A model generated the notes under the pieces. It did not search any database. It was given only the letters and a program-made list of their open reading frames with translations, and was not told where the DNA came from. Both the position numbers and the translations under genes were made by a program. From Halorubrum amylolyticum (GTDB taxonomy: Archaea > Halobacteriota > Halobacteria > Halobacteriales > Haloferacaceae), in NCBI RefSeq assembly GCF_004114995.1, contig NZ_SDJP01000010.1, forward strand, positions 1-64,000: 64,000 bases of DNA. Direction: 5' to 3'. Shown piece by piece: positions 34,402-42,694 of this stretch. The stretch's first letter is position 1, and every line of letters starts with the position of its first letter.

Positions 34402-35193
34402 GTGACTGGATCGAGAACGCGCGTCGACGCCCACGTGAAGGTGCTCGACGACGACGTCGTGGCCCTCGCGAAGGAACGGGGGATCGACGCGCTCGTGTAC
34501 GCCCCGCACTTCACCCGTCTGCCGACGATCCGAGAGCGCGCGGCCCGGTTCTCCGACGCCGACCTCACCGTGGTCCCCGCGCGAGAGGTGTTCACGGGCG
34601 ACTGGGGAAACCGACGCCACATCCTCGTCCTCGGTCTGGACGATCCCGTTCCGGACTACATCACGTTCGAGGCGGCGATGGCGGAAGCCGACCGACAGGA
34701 CGCGGCCGTCTTGGCGCCCCACCCGGGCTTCGCGACCATCTCGCTCACCCGCCCGGAGATCGAGGCCCACGGCGCCCGGATCGACGCGGTGGAGACGTAC
34801 AACACGAAGCTCCTCCCGCACCAGAACACCCGGACGCGCCGGATCGCCGAGGCCACCGACCAGCCGGGGTTCGGCTCGTCGTACGCCCACCTCCCCGGTA
34901 CCGTCGGCGAGGCGTGGACGGAGTTCGACGGCGACCTCGACGGCATCGACGCGGTCGTCGGCGCCTTCCGCGAGGCGCGGCCCCGCACCGTGGTCCACCG
35001 CGGCGGGGCCGGCCACCAGCTCCGCGGGCTCGTGGAGTTCGCCCACCTCGCGTACGAGAACACCTGGGAGAAGCTCGATCGGCAGTTCCTCTCGGGCGAC
35101 GAGCCGACCCTCCCGAGCAACGTCGCCTACGAGGGGCGGTTCAACGACGTGAGCGTCTACTCCGGGACGCTCTCCGACTACCGGCCGAACTAG
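34402..35193 (+). CDS. PHP-domain phosphoesterase-like protein
   Basis: A GTG start gives 263 residues beginning VTGSRTRVDAHVKVLDDDVV. The pattern D-A-H-V-K, then APHFTR, VPAREV, LAPHPGF and VETYNTK follows the PHP-domain order, although the usual first HxH is D-A-H-V-K, so the first metal site is changed. Such proteins may hydrolyse phosphoesters. Longer in-frame starts overlap the zinc-finger gene. The downstream region carries the 24-base tandem repeat. Confidence 0.78.
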   Translation: MTGSRTRVDAHVKVLDDDVVALAKERGIDALVYAPHFTRLPTIRERAARFSDADLTVVPAREVFTGDWGNRRHILVLGLDDPVPDYITFEAAMAEADRQDAAVLAPHPGFATISLTRPEIEAHGARIDAVETYNTKLLPHQNTRTRRIAEATDQPGFGSSYAHLPGTVGEAWTEFDGDLDGIDAVVGAFREARPRTVVHRGGAGHQLRGLVEFAHLAYENTWEKLDRQFLSGDEPTLPSNVAYEGRFNDVSVYSGTLSDYRPN

Positions 35194-35240
35194 GTCGCGG
35201 TCGCGGTCTCGGCGTTTTCCAGCGCATCTCTCCGACGGCT

Positions 35241-35312
35241 CAGATCCCGATCTCGGCCGGCTCTCAGATCCCGATCTCGGCCGGCTCTCAGATCCCGATC
35301 CCGGCCGCCGCC
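35241..35312 (+). repeat. 24-bp tandem repeat, three units, at the end of the hydrolase-like gene
   Basis: CAGATCCCGATC(T/C)CGGCCG... units start at 35241, 35265 and 35289. The third unit holds the last codons and the second supplies the stop of the minus-strand gene ending at 35288. The repeat fills the gap with the convergent PHP gene. Confidence 0.93.
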
Positions 35313-35791
35313 TCAGAGGCGACCGCGGAGACGTCCAGATCGAGGGTCACGACGTAGGTGTGAATCGCCCAGAAGACCGCGAGTTCGACGGCGGTGACGA
35401 CCACGGTGACGAGGTCCGCGTACTTGCTGCTGGTCGTCACGCCCGTCGGCATCCCGTACTCGGTGTCGGACAGCGGGTGGAACAGCGCGATGCCGCGGCG
35501 GCTCCCGACCACGTCGAGGACGTAGTGGGTCAACACGCCGATCCAGACGTACTGGAGGTTGCCGAACACGATCGGGTACGCGAGGAAGAGCCCGAGCACC
35601 GGGAGGCTGTGGAGCGTCTTCCGGTGGCGGCCGAAGGCGGTGTCGACGTCGGGGAACAGCGCACCCAACACGATCGGGACGGTGATCTCGGCGACGGTCC
35701 GCGCGGTGGCCATGCCGAGGCCGGGCTCGATGACGAAGCCGAGCCCGAGCGCGAGCAGTAAGCCGTTGAGAACGTGACCCCGTTTGTTCAT
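35288..35791 (-). CDS. Membrane-bound metal-dependent hydrolase-like protein (YdjM/DUF457 type)
   Basis: The 167-residue protein from the ATG at 35791 has about four membrane helices. Family marks are the N-terminal KRGHVLNGLLLALGL, GALFPDVDTAFGRHRKTLHS (conserved FPDxD and HRxxxHS) and GVLTHYVLDVVG. Members are integral membrane proteins once linked to LexA regulation; the reaction is uncertain. Longer in-frame starts would overlap the divergent aminotransferase gene at 35915. Confidence 0.88.
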   Translation of the reverse strand: MNKRGHVLNGLLLALGLGFVIEPGLGMATARTVAEITVPIVLGALFPDVDTAFGRHRKTLHSLPVLGLFLAYPIVFGNLQYVWIGVLTHYVLDVVGSRRGIALFHPLSDTEYGMPTGVTTSSKYADLVTVVVTAVELAVFWAIHTYVVTLDLDVSAVASEAAAGIGI

Positions 35792-35914
35792 ACCTCCGGG
35801 TGGCCGGGACCGTAAGTGAAACCACCGGATCGGGGCGGGCGGGAGGGAAGACCGGCGTAACGCGCGCGGACAGCCAGCCGAAAGAGCCACGGCGCCCGAC
35901 GCCGAGCGACCGGT

Positions 35915-37084
35915 ATGGAGTACGAGGAGCCGAAGTTCTTCCACGTGATGCAGTACGCGGCCGGGGCCGACGGGGACGTCATCGACATGGTGAGCGGCAA
36001 CCCCGACTGGGAGCCGCCGGCCGCCCTCCGGGAGGCGCTCCGCGAGTACGCCGACCTCCCGCCGGGCGCCTTCCAGTACCCCCCGAGCGAGGGACTGCTG
36101 GAACTCCGCGAGGCGATCGCCGAGCGCCGGAACGTCGACCCCGATCGCGTCGTCGTCACGAACGGGACCGGCGAGGCCAACTACCTCGCATTGGCGTGCG
36201 CGTTCGAGCGTGCCGCGGGCGACGCGGACGACGCTGGCGACGCTGACGACGCGGGCGACGAGGCGCTGCTGATGGACCCGGTCTACCCGTACTACCCCGG
36301 CAAGGTGGACATGCTCGGCGGCGAGTCGACGCTCGTCCCCACCGAGCGCGACGGGGGACTCGACACCGACGCGATCCGGGAGGCCGCGAGCGGGGACACT
36401 GCGCTCATCGTCCTGAACACGCCGAACAACCCGACCGGCGCCGTCTACGACCTTGACGCGATTCGCGAGGTCGTCGCGGTCGCGGACGCGGTCGCGGACG
36501 CGGTCGACGCCCTCGTCGTGGTCGATGAGGTGTACGACCACTTCGATCTGACCGGCGACTTCGAGTCGGCGCTGGCCCTCTCCTCCGACCGCGTGATCGT
36601 TACCGGCGGCTTCTCGAAGTCGATGGCGATCACGGGGTTCCGGGTCGGCTACGGGATATTCCCCGAGGCGTACGTCGACGACGCGAAGACGCGGCACATG
36701 CTCGTGAACGTCGCCGGGGCGCGCCCCTCGCAGTACGCGGTCCACCACGCGCTCGCGGAGACGCCCCCCGACTACTACGCGGAGGCCCGCGACCTGCTCG
36801 CCGACCGCGTGGACGCCTTCACGGATGCGCTCGACGCGGCCGGCGCGGAGTACACCCGTCCGGAGGGGGCGTTCTACGTGCTCGCGCGCTTCGACGGCTT
36901 CCCCGGAACGATGGCGAACGTCAAGCGCCTGATCGACGAGGCGGGCGTCGCCGGGATGCCGGGCGAGGCGTTCGGCACCGCCCGCGACGAGTGGGTTCGG
37001 TTCGCTCTCGTGACCCCTCGGGCCGAGGAGGCCGCGGAGCGCCTCGCCGACTACTTCGCCGACGGCGCCCCAGACTCGCGATGA
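35915..37084 (+). CDS. Class I/II PLP-dependent aminotransferase
   Basis: The 389-residue protein has the fold-type I features SGNPDWEPP, NGTGEANYLALA, LNTPNNPTGAVYD and the cofactor lysine in GGFSKSMAITGFRVGYG. A low-complexity run of alternating GDADDAGD units at about residues 105-114 interrupts the region before ALLMDPVYPYYPG. The donor and acceptor are unknown; aspartate/aromatic-type enzymes look most similar. Its stop overlaps the start of the thioesterase gene by four bases (ATGA), suggesting coupled translation. Confidence 0.91.
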   Translation: MEYEEPKFFHVMQYAAGADGDVIDMVSGNPDWEPPAALREALREYADLPPGAFQYPPSEGLLELREAIAERRNVDPDRVVVTNGTGEANYLALACAFERAAGDADDAGDADDAGDEALLMDPVYPYYPGKVDMLGGESTLVPTERDGGLDTDAIREAASGDTALIVLNTPNNPTGAVYDLDAIREVVAVADAVADAVDALVVVDEVYDHFDLTGDFESALALSSDRVIVTGGFSKSMAITGFRVGYGIFPEAYVDDAKTRHMLVNVAGARPSQYAVHHALAETPPDYYAEARDLLADRVDAFTDALDAAGAEYTRPEGAFYVLARFDGFPGTMANVKRLIDEAGVAGMPGEAFGTARDEWVRFALVTPRAEEAAERLADYFADGAPDSR

Positions 37085-37554
37085 GCGACGACGGGAACGA
37101 CGGGAACGACGGGGAGGACATCCTCGACTACTTCAACCGGAGCCCGTACCGCGACCTGCTCGACATCGAGGTGACCGAGGCCGCGGACGGGCGCGCGGCG
37201 GGTCGACTGCGGTTCGGCGAGAAACACTCCTCGAATCGCCGGCAGGCGATCGCGCAGGGCGGCGTCGCCTTCTCGCTGGCCGACAGCGTGGCCGGCGCGG
37301 CCGCGACCGCGCTGGTCGGCTTCCCGACGCCGACGATCGACTTCCGGATCGACTACCTCGCGCCCGCGACCGACGACCTCGTCGCGACCGCCGAGACGGT
37401 GCGCGAGGGCGGCGAGACAGCCGTCGTCGACGTGGAAGTCGTTCAGCCGGAGGGCGACGACTCCGACGGCAGGAGGGTCGCCGTCGGCAGAGGCGTGTAC
37501 AAGACGAGCGACCTCCCGGACGACGCGCCGTGGGACCTCGATCAGGGGGAGTAA
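37081..37554 (+). CDS. PaaI-type hotdog thioesterase
   Basis: The 157-residue protein has the hotdog-fold features of PaaI: EKHSSNRRQAIAQGGVAFSLADSVAGAA with the conserved QGG followed by an ADS, and PTIDFRIDYLAPA. Most PaaI proteins have HxxxxGG in the first motif; here it is an AQGG preceded by NRRQ. Hydrolysis of an aryl- or acyl-CoA is likely. The start is acidic and low in complexity (DDGNDGNDGED). The gene is overlapped with the aminotransferase in front and followed by repeat copy B. Confidence 0.87.
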   Translation: MSDDGNDGNDGEDILDYFNRSPYRDLLDIEVTEAADGRAAGRLRFGEKHSSNRRQAIAQGGVAFSLADSVAGAAATALVGFPTPTIDFRIDYLAPATDDLVATAETVREGGETAVVDVEVVQPEGDDSDGRRVAVGRGVYKTSDLPDDAPWDLDQGE

Positions 37555-37559
37555 GAATC

Positions 37560-37848
37560 GCGGTCGGCGCGCCCCGGTGAGCGGCCCGAAGGGGCGCGAA
37601 CCGCCGGCGCGAGGGAGTCGGTCGCCCGGAGCGACGCGGAGGGCGACCGACGAGGCTGGGGAGGTGTGAGGTGCTGTGCGGTGCGGGCGGGCGGGACTCA
37701 AAGGGGCAGCCGCGAGGAGCCCGGAGGCGACGCCAAGCACCGCAGGAGCGAGCACCGCGAGCGACGAGGAGCGCAGCGAGCGTGCGGGCTCCTCGCGGCT
37801 GGGGCTTTGGAGGTGTTCACCGTCGCTCCGCGATCGGCTACTTATAAA
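37560..37848 (-). repeat. Dispersed repeat element, copy B (possible small RNA gene)
   Basis: On the minus strand TTTATAA (37848-37842) is followed, 26 bases from its start, by CGGTGAACACCTCC and AAAGCCCCAGCC, as in copy A. A 143-base segment absent from copy A lies between two GGCTGGGG copies (37654-37661, 37797-37804, plus-strand reading) and has a perfect 15-bp stem, 37708-37722 with 37786-37800. Then follows the shared 11-bp stem, 37617-37627 with 37641-37651. The copy occupies the gap between the convergent thioesterase and ferredoxin-reductase-like genes, so it does not serve as a promoter of either. No open frame is credible. Confidence 0.75.
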
Positions 37849-37876
37849 CGATCCACTGAAACGTCCTAACCCACGT

Positions 37877-38521
37877 CTAGCCGAAGTTCTCGACCTTCGC
37901 GGCGTCGGCGTCGCCGCCCGCGGCCTCGACCGCGGCCTCGGCGTCGGCGACGAGATCGGCGAAGCCGTACACGAAGACGGTCTCGCCCTCGCTACCTTTC
38001 AGCGCCTCGGCGACCGGCTCGTCGAGCGCCTCGTCCGCGTCGAGGAGGTGAATCGCGGCGCCCCGCTCCTGCAGCGCCTCCAGCCGGTCCGCGTGCGACA
38101 CGTCGTCGTCGCGGTAGACGACCGCGGCCTCGGCGCCGTCGTCGAGCGCGCGCTCCGCGATGGCGACCGCCGGGCCGACGCCGGGACCGCCCGCGATCAC
38201 GACCGCGCGCGGCTCGCCGTCGTAGTGCTGGTCGCCGAACGGACCGGAGAGCGTCATCTCGGTGCCCGCCTCGGCGTCGGCGAGGAACGCGGAGAACTCG
38301 CCGCCCTCCTCGGGGTCGATGCCGACCGTGACTTCGAAGGTGTCGCCGACGGTCGGCGACGAGAGCGTGTAGAAGCGGGCGACCGACTCGCCGTCGATCT
38401 CGGTGCCGAGCTTGACGAACTGCCCGGGCTCGGCGGCGAACCCGTCGGGCGCGTCGAACCGGAGGGCGTACGTGTCGCGGCCGACCGTCTCGACCGCGCT
38501 GACCGTCGCTGTCGTGTCCAT
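37877..38521 (-). CDS. Ferredoxin-NADP reductase-like FAD/NAD-binding oxidoreductase
   Basis: The 214-residue protein from the ATG at 38521 has the ferredoxin reductase plan: an FAD-binding barrel with ARFYTLSS (RxYS-like motif) near residue 46, followed by a nucleotide-binding part with VVIAGGPGVGPAVAIAERAL. It lacks a C-terminal iron-sulfur part. Such proteins transfer electrons between NAD(P)H and ferredoxin. The neighbouring korAB genes reduce ferredoxin, so a link with ferredoxin is plausible. From memory, a similar reductase lies near korAB in other haloarchaea. Confidence 0.87.
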   Translation of the reverse strand: MDTTATVSAVETVGRDTYALRFDAPDGFAAEPGQFVKLGTEIDGESVARFYTLSSPTVGDTFEVTVGIDPEEGGEFSAFLADAEAGTEMTLSGPFGDQHYDGEPRAVVIAGGPGVGPAVAIAERALDDGAEAAVVYRDDDVSHADRLEALQERGAAIHLLDADEALDEPVAEALKGSEGETVFVYGFADLVADAEAAVEAAGGDADAAKVENFG

Positions 38522-38727
38522 GACCCCGATCCGACCGGGAGACACAAACGTGTTCCCGTCGGCATCGGTGCTGCCCGTGTCGAAACCCGGGCGGGCGTCG
38601 ATCGAGCCGCGCGCCGTCCCGCCGAACCCGATCCTCGCCGGTTCGACGCGCGTCGAAACCCCCGACGACGATGGGGGTCGATCGTGAGAGATTCGAAAAA
38701 CGTTTGTCCACTATATTCGTGATAAGG

Positions 38728-38761
38728 GCGGATAGTAGAGCTATTTTGTGGCAATATCCGC
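38728..38761. promoter_or_regulatory. Inverted repeat in the AT-rich region before korA
   Basis: GCGGATA (38728-38734) and TATCCGC (38755-38761) form a perfect 7-base inverted repeat with 20 bases between. The surrounding 38690-38790 is AT-rich. It lies about 90 bases before korA and 210 bases before the divergent reductase. It may be an operator; no TATA box could be fixed with certainty (CTTTTGATG at about 38812 is the best candidate for korA). The whole 324-base gap holds no credible gene. Confidence 0.45.
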
Positions 38762-38845
38762 TAAAAAAGCAATGTTCGTTCAGAAATGGGTCGATAGCTC
38801 CTTCCAGAAGTCTTTTGATGAGTCCGGCGAAAGCCCCCGTATAGC

Positions 38846-40603
38846 ATGGCTGCGGACTTCAACTGGGCCGTCGGCGGAGAGGCCGGCGACGGCATCGACT
38901 CGACCGGGAAGATCTTCGCGCAAGCGCTCTCTCGAGCGGGTCGACACGTGTTCACGTCGAAGGACTTCGCCTCGCGGATTCGGGGCGGCTACACCGCCTA
39001 CAAGGTGCGAACCTCCGTCGACAAGGTACAGAGCGTCGTCGATCGCCTGGACGTCCTCATCGCGTTGACTCCCCGGACCATCGAGGAGAACCTCGACGAG
39101 CTCCACGAGGGGTCGGTGATCATCTACGACGGCGAGCGGACCACGATGCAGGACGTGGAGATCCCCGAGGGGATGATCGGGATCGACGTCCCGCTCAAGC
39201 GGCTCGCCGAGGAGGCCGGCGGGGCGATCATGCGGAACGTCGTCGCGCTCGGCGCGGCCTGCGAGGTCGCCGAGTTCCCCATCGAGAACCTCGACTCCGC
39301 GCTCGAAAAGCGCTTCTCCGACAAGGGTCAGAAGCTCGTCGACAACAACAAGGAGGCCGCCCGCGCGGGGCGGTCGTACGTCGTCGAGGAGTACGACCAC
39401 GAGTTCGACTACGACTTGGAGACCACCGACGAGGACTACGTCCTCCTCAACGGCGACGAGGCCATCGGAATGGGCGCCATCGCGGCCGGCTGCCGCTTCT
39501 ACGCCGGCTACCCGATCACGCCGGCGACCGACGTGATGACGTATCTCACGGGCCGGATCGAGCACTACGGCGGCCACGTCGTGCAGGCGGAAGACGAGCT
39601 GTCCGCGATCAACATGGCGCTCGGCGCCGCTCGCGGGGGCGCGCGGTCGATGACTGCAACGTCCGGTCCCGGGATCGACCTGATGACGGAGACCTTCGGC
39701 CTCATCGCGACCTCGGAGACGCCGCTGGTCATCTGTAACGTGATGCGCTCCGGTCCCTCGACGGGGATGCCGACGAAACAGGAGCAGGGCGACCTGAACC
39801 AGATGCTGTACGGCGGCCACGGCGAGGTCCCCCGGTTCGTGCTCGCGCCGACGACGATCGCGGAGTGCTTCTGGAAGACGGTCGAGGCGTTCAACCTCGC
39901 CGAGAAGTACCAGCTCCCCGTCTACCTCACCGCCGACCTCTCGATGGCGGTCACCGAGCAGACGTTCTCCCCGGAGACGTTCGACATGGACGAGGTGGAG
40001 GTCGACCGCGGCTTCGTCGTCGACGAGGCCGACATCGACGACCACATGAGCGACTCCGACGGCTTCCAACCCCACGAGATCACCGACGACGGGATCTCGC
40101 CGCGGGCGTTCCCCGGCACCGCCGACGGCGCGCACATGTCCACCGGCCTCGAACACGACGAGCAGGGGCGCCGCACCGAGGACACGGGGATGCGCGTCGA
40201 GCAGGTCGACAAGCGCAACCGGAAGGTCGAGACGGCCCGCGAGCGCGAGGACTGGAGCCCGCGCGAGTTCGGCGACGCGGACGCCGACACGCTCGTGATC
40301 TCGTGGGGGTCGAACGAGGGCGCGCTCGCCGAGGCCGTCGAGTTCCTCGCGGACGACGGGCTCGATGTCCGCGTCTTGTCGGTCCCGTACATCTTCCCGC
40401 GCCCGGATCTGTCCGAGGACGTCAAGGCGGCGGAGAACGTCATCGTCGTGGAGTGTAACGAGCAGGGGCAGTTCGCGGACCTGGTCGAACACGACGTGTT
40501 AGCCCGCGTCGATCGGGTGAACAAGTACAACGGCGTGCGGTTCAAGGCGGACGAACTCGCAGACGACATCAAGGAGACCCTCGCGGAGGGGGTGGAGGCG
40601 TAA
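38846..40603 (+). CDS. korA: 2-oxoacid:ferredoxin oxidoreductase, fused gamma/alpha subunit
   Basis: The 585-residue protein is the gamma-alpha fusion. Residues 1-190 form the gamma domain (VGGEAGDGIDSTGKIFAQAL, DFASRIRGGYTAYK). From 205 on comes the alpha domain with YAGYPITPATDVMTYL and EDELSAINMALGAARGGARS. The length agrees with haloarchaeal KorA (about 588 residues) rather than PorA (about 631), so 2-oxoglutarate is the likely substrate. The enzyme makes succinyl-CoA for the TCA cycle and reduces ferredoxin. korB follows after three bases. Confidence 0.93.
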   Translation: MAADFNWAVGGEAGDGIDSTGKIFAQALSRAGRHVFTSKDFASRIRGGYTAYKVRTSVDKVQSVVDRLDVLIALTPRTIEENLDELHEGSVIIYDGERTTMQDVEIPEGMIGIDVPLKRLAEEAGGAIMRNVVALGAACEVAEFPIENLDSALEKRFSDKGQKLVDNNKEAARAGRSYVVEEYDHEFDYDLETTDEDYVLLNGDEAIGMGAIAAGCRFYAGYPITPATDVMTYLTGRIEHYGGHVVQAEDELSAINMALGAARGGARSMTATSGPGIDLMTETFGLIATSETPLVICNVMRSGPSTGMPTKQEQGDLNQMLYGGHGEVPRFVLAPTTIAECFWKTVEAFNLAEKYQLPVYLTADLSMAVTEQTFSPETFDMDEVEVDRGFVVDEADIDDHMSDSDGFQPHEITDDGISPRAFPGTADGAHMSTGLEHDEQGRRTEDTGMRVEQVDKRNRKVETAREREDWSPREFGDADADTLVISWGSNEGALAEAVEFLADDGLDVRVLSVPYIFPRPDLSEDVKAAENVIVVECNEQGQFADLVEHDVLARVDRVNKYNGVRFKADELADDIKETLAEGVEA

Positions 40604-40606
40604 CCA

Positions 40607-41470
40607 ATGAGCTCAGACACTCGATTCACCGACTTCAAGTCCGACAAGCAGCCGACGTGGTGCCCGGGATGCGGCGACTTCGGGACGATGAACGGGATGA
40701 TGAAGGCCCTCGCGGAGACGGGCAACGACCCCGACAACACCTTCGTCGTCGCCGGCATCGGCTGTTCCGGCAAGATCGGCACGTACATGCACAGCTACGC
40801 GCTCCACGGCGTTCACGGGCGCGCGCTCCCGGTCGGGACGGGGGTCAAGATGGCCCGGCCCGACATCGAAGTGATGGTCGCCGGCGGCGACGGCGACGGC
40901 TACTCAATCGGCGCGGGCCACTTCGTCCACGCGGTCCGGCGCAACGTCGACATGACGTACGTCGTGATGGACAACCGCATCTACGGGCTGACGAAGGGGC
41001 AGGCGTCGCCGACCTCCCGCGAGGACTTCGAGACGTCGACGAGCCCCGAGGGTCCCAAACAGCCCCCGGTCAACCCGCACGCGCTGGCGCTGGCGTCGGG
41101 CGCGACGTTCATCGCGCAGTCGTTCTCCTCGGACGCGCTCCGCCACCAGGAGATCATCCAGCAGGCGGTCGAACACGACGGGTTCGGCTTCGTGAACGTC
41201 TACTCGCCCTGTGTCACGTTCAACGACGTGGACACCTACGACTACTTCCGCGACTCGCTGGTCGACCTGAAGGAGGCGGACCACGACCCCAGCGACAAGC
41301 AGGCCGCCAAGGATGTCATCTTCGACGACGAGACGGAGCACCAGGGCGTCATCTACCAGGACGAGGAGTCGGTGCCGTACCACGAGCGTCACGGCGTCGA
41401 CGAGGACATGTCCGTCATCCCGGACGGCGCGCCCGAGGGCGCGACGGACCTCGTCCGCGAGTTCTACTGA
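40607..41470 (+). CDS. korB: 2-oxoacid:ferredoxin oxidoreductase, beta subunit
   Basis: The 287-residue subunit binds thiamine diphosphate and one [4Fe-4S] cluster. The cluster cysteines are Cys19 and Cys22 (WCPGCGDFG), Cys53 (GIGCSGKIG) and one near 203 (SPCVTFND). The TPP motif is GGDGDGYSIGAGHFVHAVRR followed by MDNRIYGLTKGQASPTS. The length matches haloarchaeal KorB. The gene is three bases after korA in one operon. The final segment after residue 225 is charged, a usual haloarchaeal extension. Confidence 0.94.
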   Translation: MSSDTRFTDFKSDKQPTWCPGCGDFGTMNGMMKALAETGNDPDNTFVVAGIGCSGKIGTYMHSYALHGVHGRALPVGTGVKMARPDIEVMVAGGDGDGYSIGAGHFVHAVRRNVDMTYVVMDNRIYGLTKGQASPTSREDFETSTSPEGPKQPPVNPHALALASGATFIAQSFSSDALRHQEIIQQAVEHDGFGFVNVYSPCVTFNDVDTYDYFRDSLVDLKEADHDPSDKQAAKDVIFDDETEHQGVIYQDEESVPYHERHGVDEDMSVIPDGAPEGATDLVREFY

Positions 41471-41576
41471 GCCGGCGTCGGCGATCGGTGACTCGCGGTC
41501 CGGACCTCTCCTCGGCGCGTCGTTTCGCCGGACCGACAACACAGCTATTTACCTGCGACGTGAGCATCACGCAGCC

Positions 41577-42569
41577 ATGGACGAGATCCGGGTTCTCCAC
41601 GTAGACGACGAGCCCGACTTCGCCGACCTCACCGCGAACTACCTCGAGCGGGTCGACGATCGGTTCGCGGTCGAGACGGCGACGTCGGTGGCGGCGGGGC
41701 TCCGCGCGCTCGACGAGGGCGATCCCGTCGACTGCGTCGTCTCTGATTACGACATGCCGGAGCGCTCCGGGATCGAGTTCCTCCGGATCGTCCGCGAGGA
41801 CTATCCGGACCTCCCGTTCGTACTGTTCACCGGAAAGGGGTCCGAGGCGGTCGCGAGCGTCGTCTCCCACGACCTGCGGAACCCCCTTCACGTGGCCGCC
41901 GGAAACGTCGACGTCGCCCGCGAGTCCTGCGACAGCCCGCGGCTCGACGACGCCGCGAACGCCCTCGACCGCATGGAGACGCTCGTCGACGACCTGCTCG
42001 CGGTGGCGCGCGAGGGGCAGGCGGTCGAGGACCCGGTCCCGGTCGATCTCGGCGACGCTGCGGCGTCGTCGTGGCGCACCGTCGAGACCGCCGACGCGAC
42101 GCTCGCTGTCGAGACCGACGCGACCGTTCGCGCCGACGAGAGCCGGCTCGGACAGCTCTTCGAGAACCTCTTTCGGAACAGCGTGGAACACGGATCTACG
42201 GGCAGCCGGGCGGAGCCCGGCGACGCGATCGAACACGGCGTCGACGAGGGGTCGGACGCGAACCCGGACGGGAGGCCGGACGCGAACCCGGACGGGGGAT
42301 CTGACGCCGACGGCTCGCCGCTGTCGATCACGGTCGGGCTCCTCGACGACGGCGACGGGTTCTACGTGGAGGACGACGGCGTCGGCATCCCCGCCGACGA
42401 GCGGGACCGCGTGTTCGAGGGCGGATACTCCTCCGTCGCCGACGGGACGGGGTTCGGGCTCACCATCGTGCGTGAGGTCGCCGAGGCGCACGGCTGGTCG
42501 GTGGCGGCGACCGCGGGCGACGCGGGCGGGGCTCGCTTCGAGGTCACCGGCGCGTCGGTCGTCGAGTGA
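41577..42569 (+). CDS. Truncated receiver fused to histidine kinase core
   Basis: The 330-residue protein has a receiver domain start (HVDDEPDF; phospho-acceptor Asp57 in VVSDYDMP; Thr85 in LFTGKG). At residue 88-90 it passes directly into [16 protein letters not shown], the H-box of a kinase (His98). The end of the receiver (the DYLxK lysine and last helix) and the PAS domain normally found between are absent. The HATPase part has NSVEHG, DDGVGIP and GFGLTIV. The N-box has an insertion repeating IEHG. Low-complexity DANPDGRPDANPDG follows. The structure suggests an internal deletion that kept the frame. Confidence 0.84.
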   Translation: MDEIRVLHVDDEPDFADLTANYLERVDDRFAVETATSVAAGLRALDEGDPVDCVVSDYDMPERSGIEFLRIVREDYPDLPFVLFTGKGSEAVASVVSHDLRNPLHVAAGNVDVARESCDSPRLDDAANALDRMETLVDDLLAVAREGQAVEDPVPVDLGDAAASSWRTVETADATLAVETDATVRADESRLGQLFENLFRNSVEHGSTGSRAEPGDAIEHGVDEGSDANPDGRPDANPDGGSDADGSPLSITVGLLDDGDGFYVEDDGVGIPADERDRVFEGGYSSVADGTGFGLTIVREVAEAHGWSVAATAGDAGGARFEVTGASVVE

Positions 42570-42694
42570 GGCCACCCCTCGCCGCCGAATTCCGACCTCG
42601 GTGATCGGCCAAAATACCCCGCCAACGGCGGCTCAACGGTCGTTCCCGACCGGTTTCAGCAAGCCTAATTACGTGGGTCCGTATTCACGGGTAT

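Noticed and set aside
38522-38845. A small gene in the gap before korA
   Set aside because: The AT-rich stretch has stops in all frames and the remaining frames look random; treated as promoter region.
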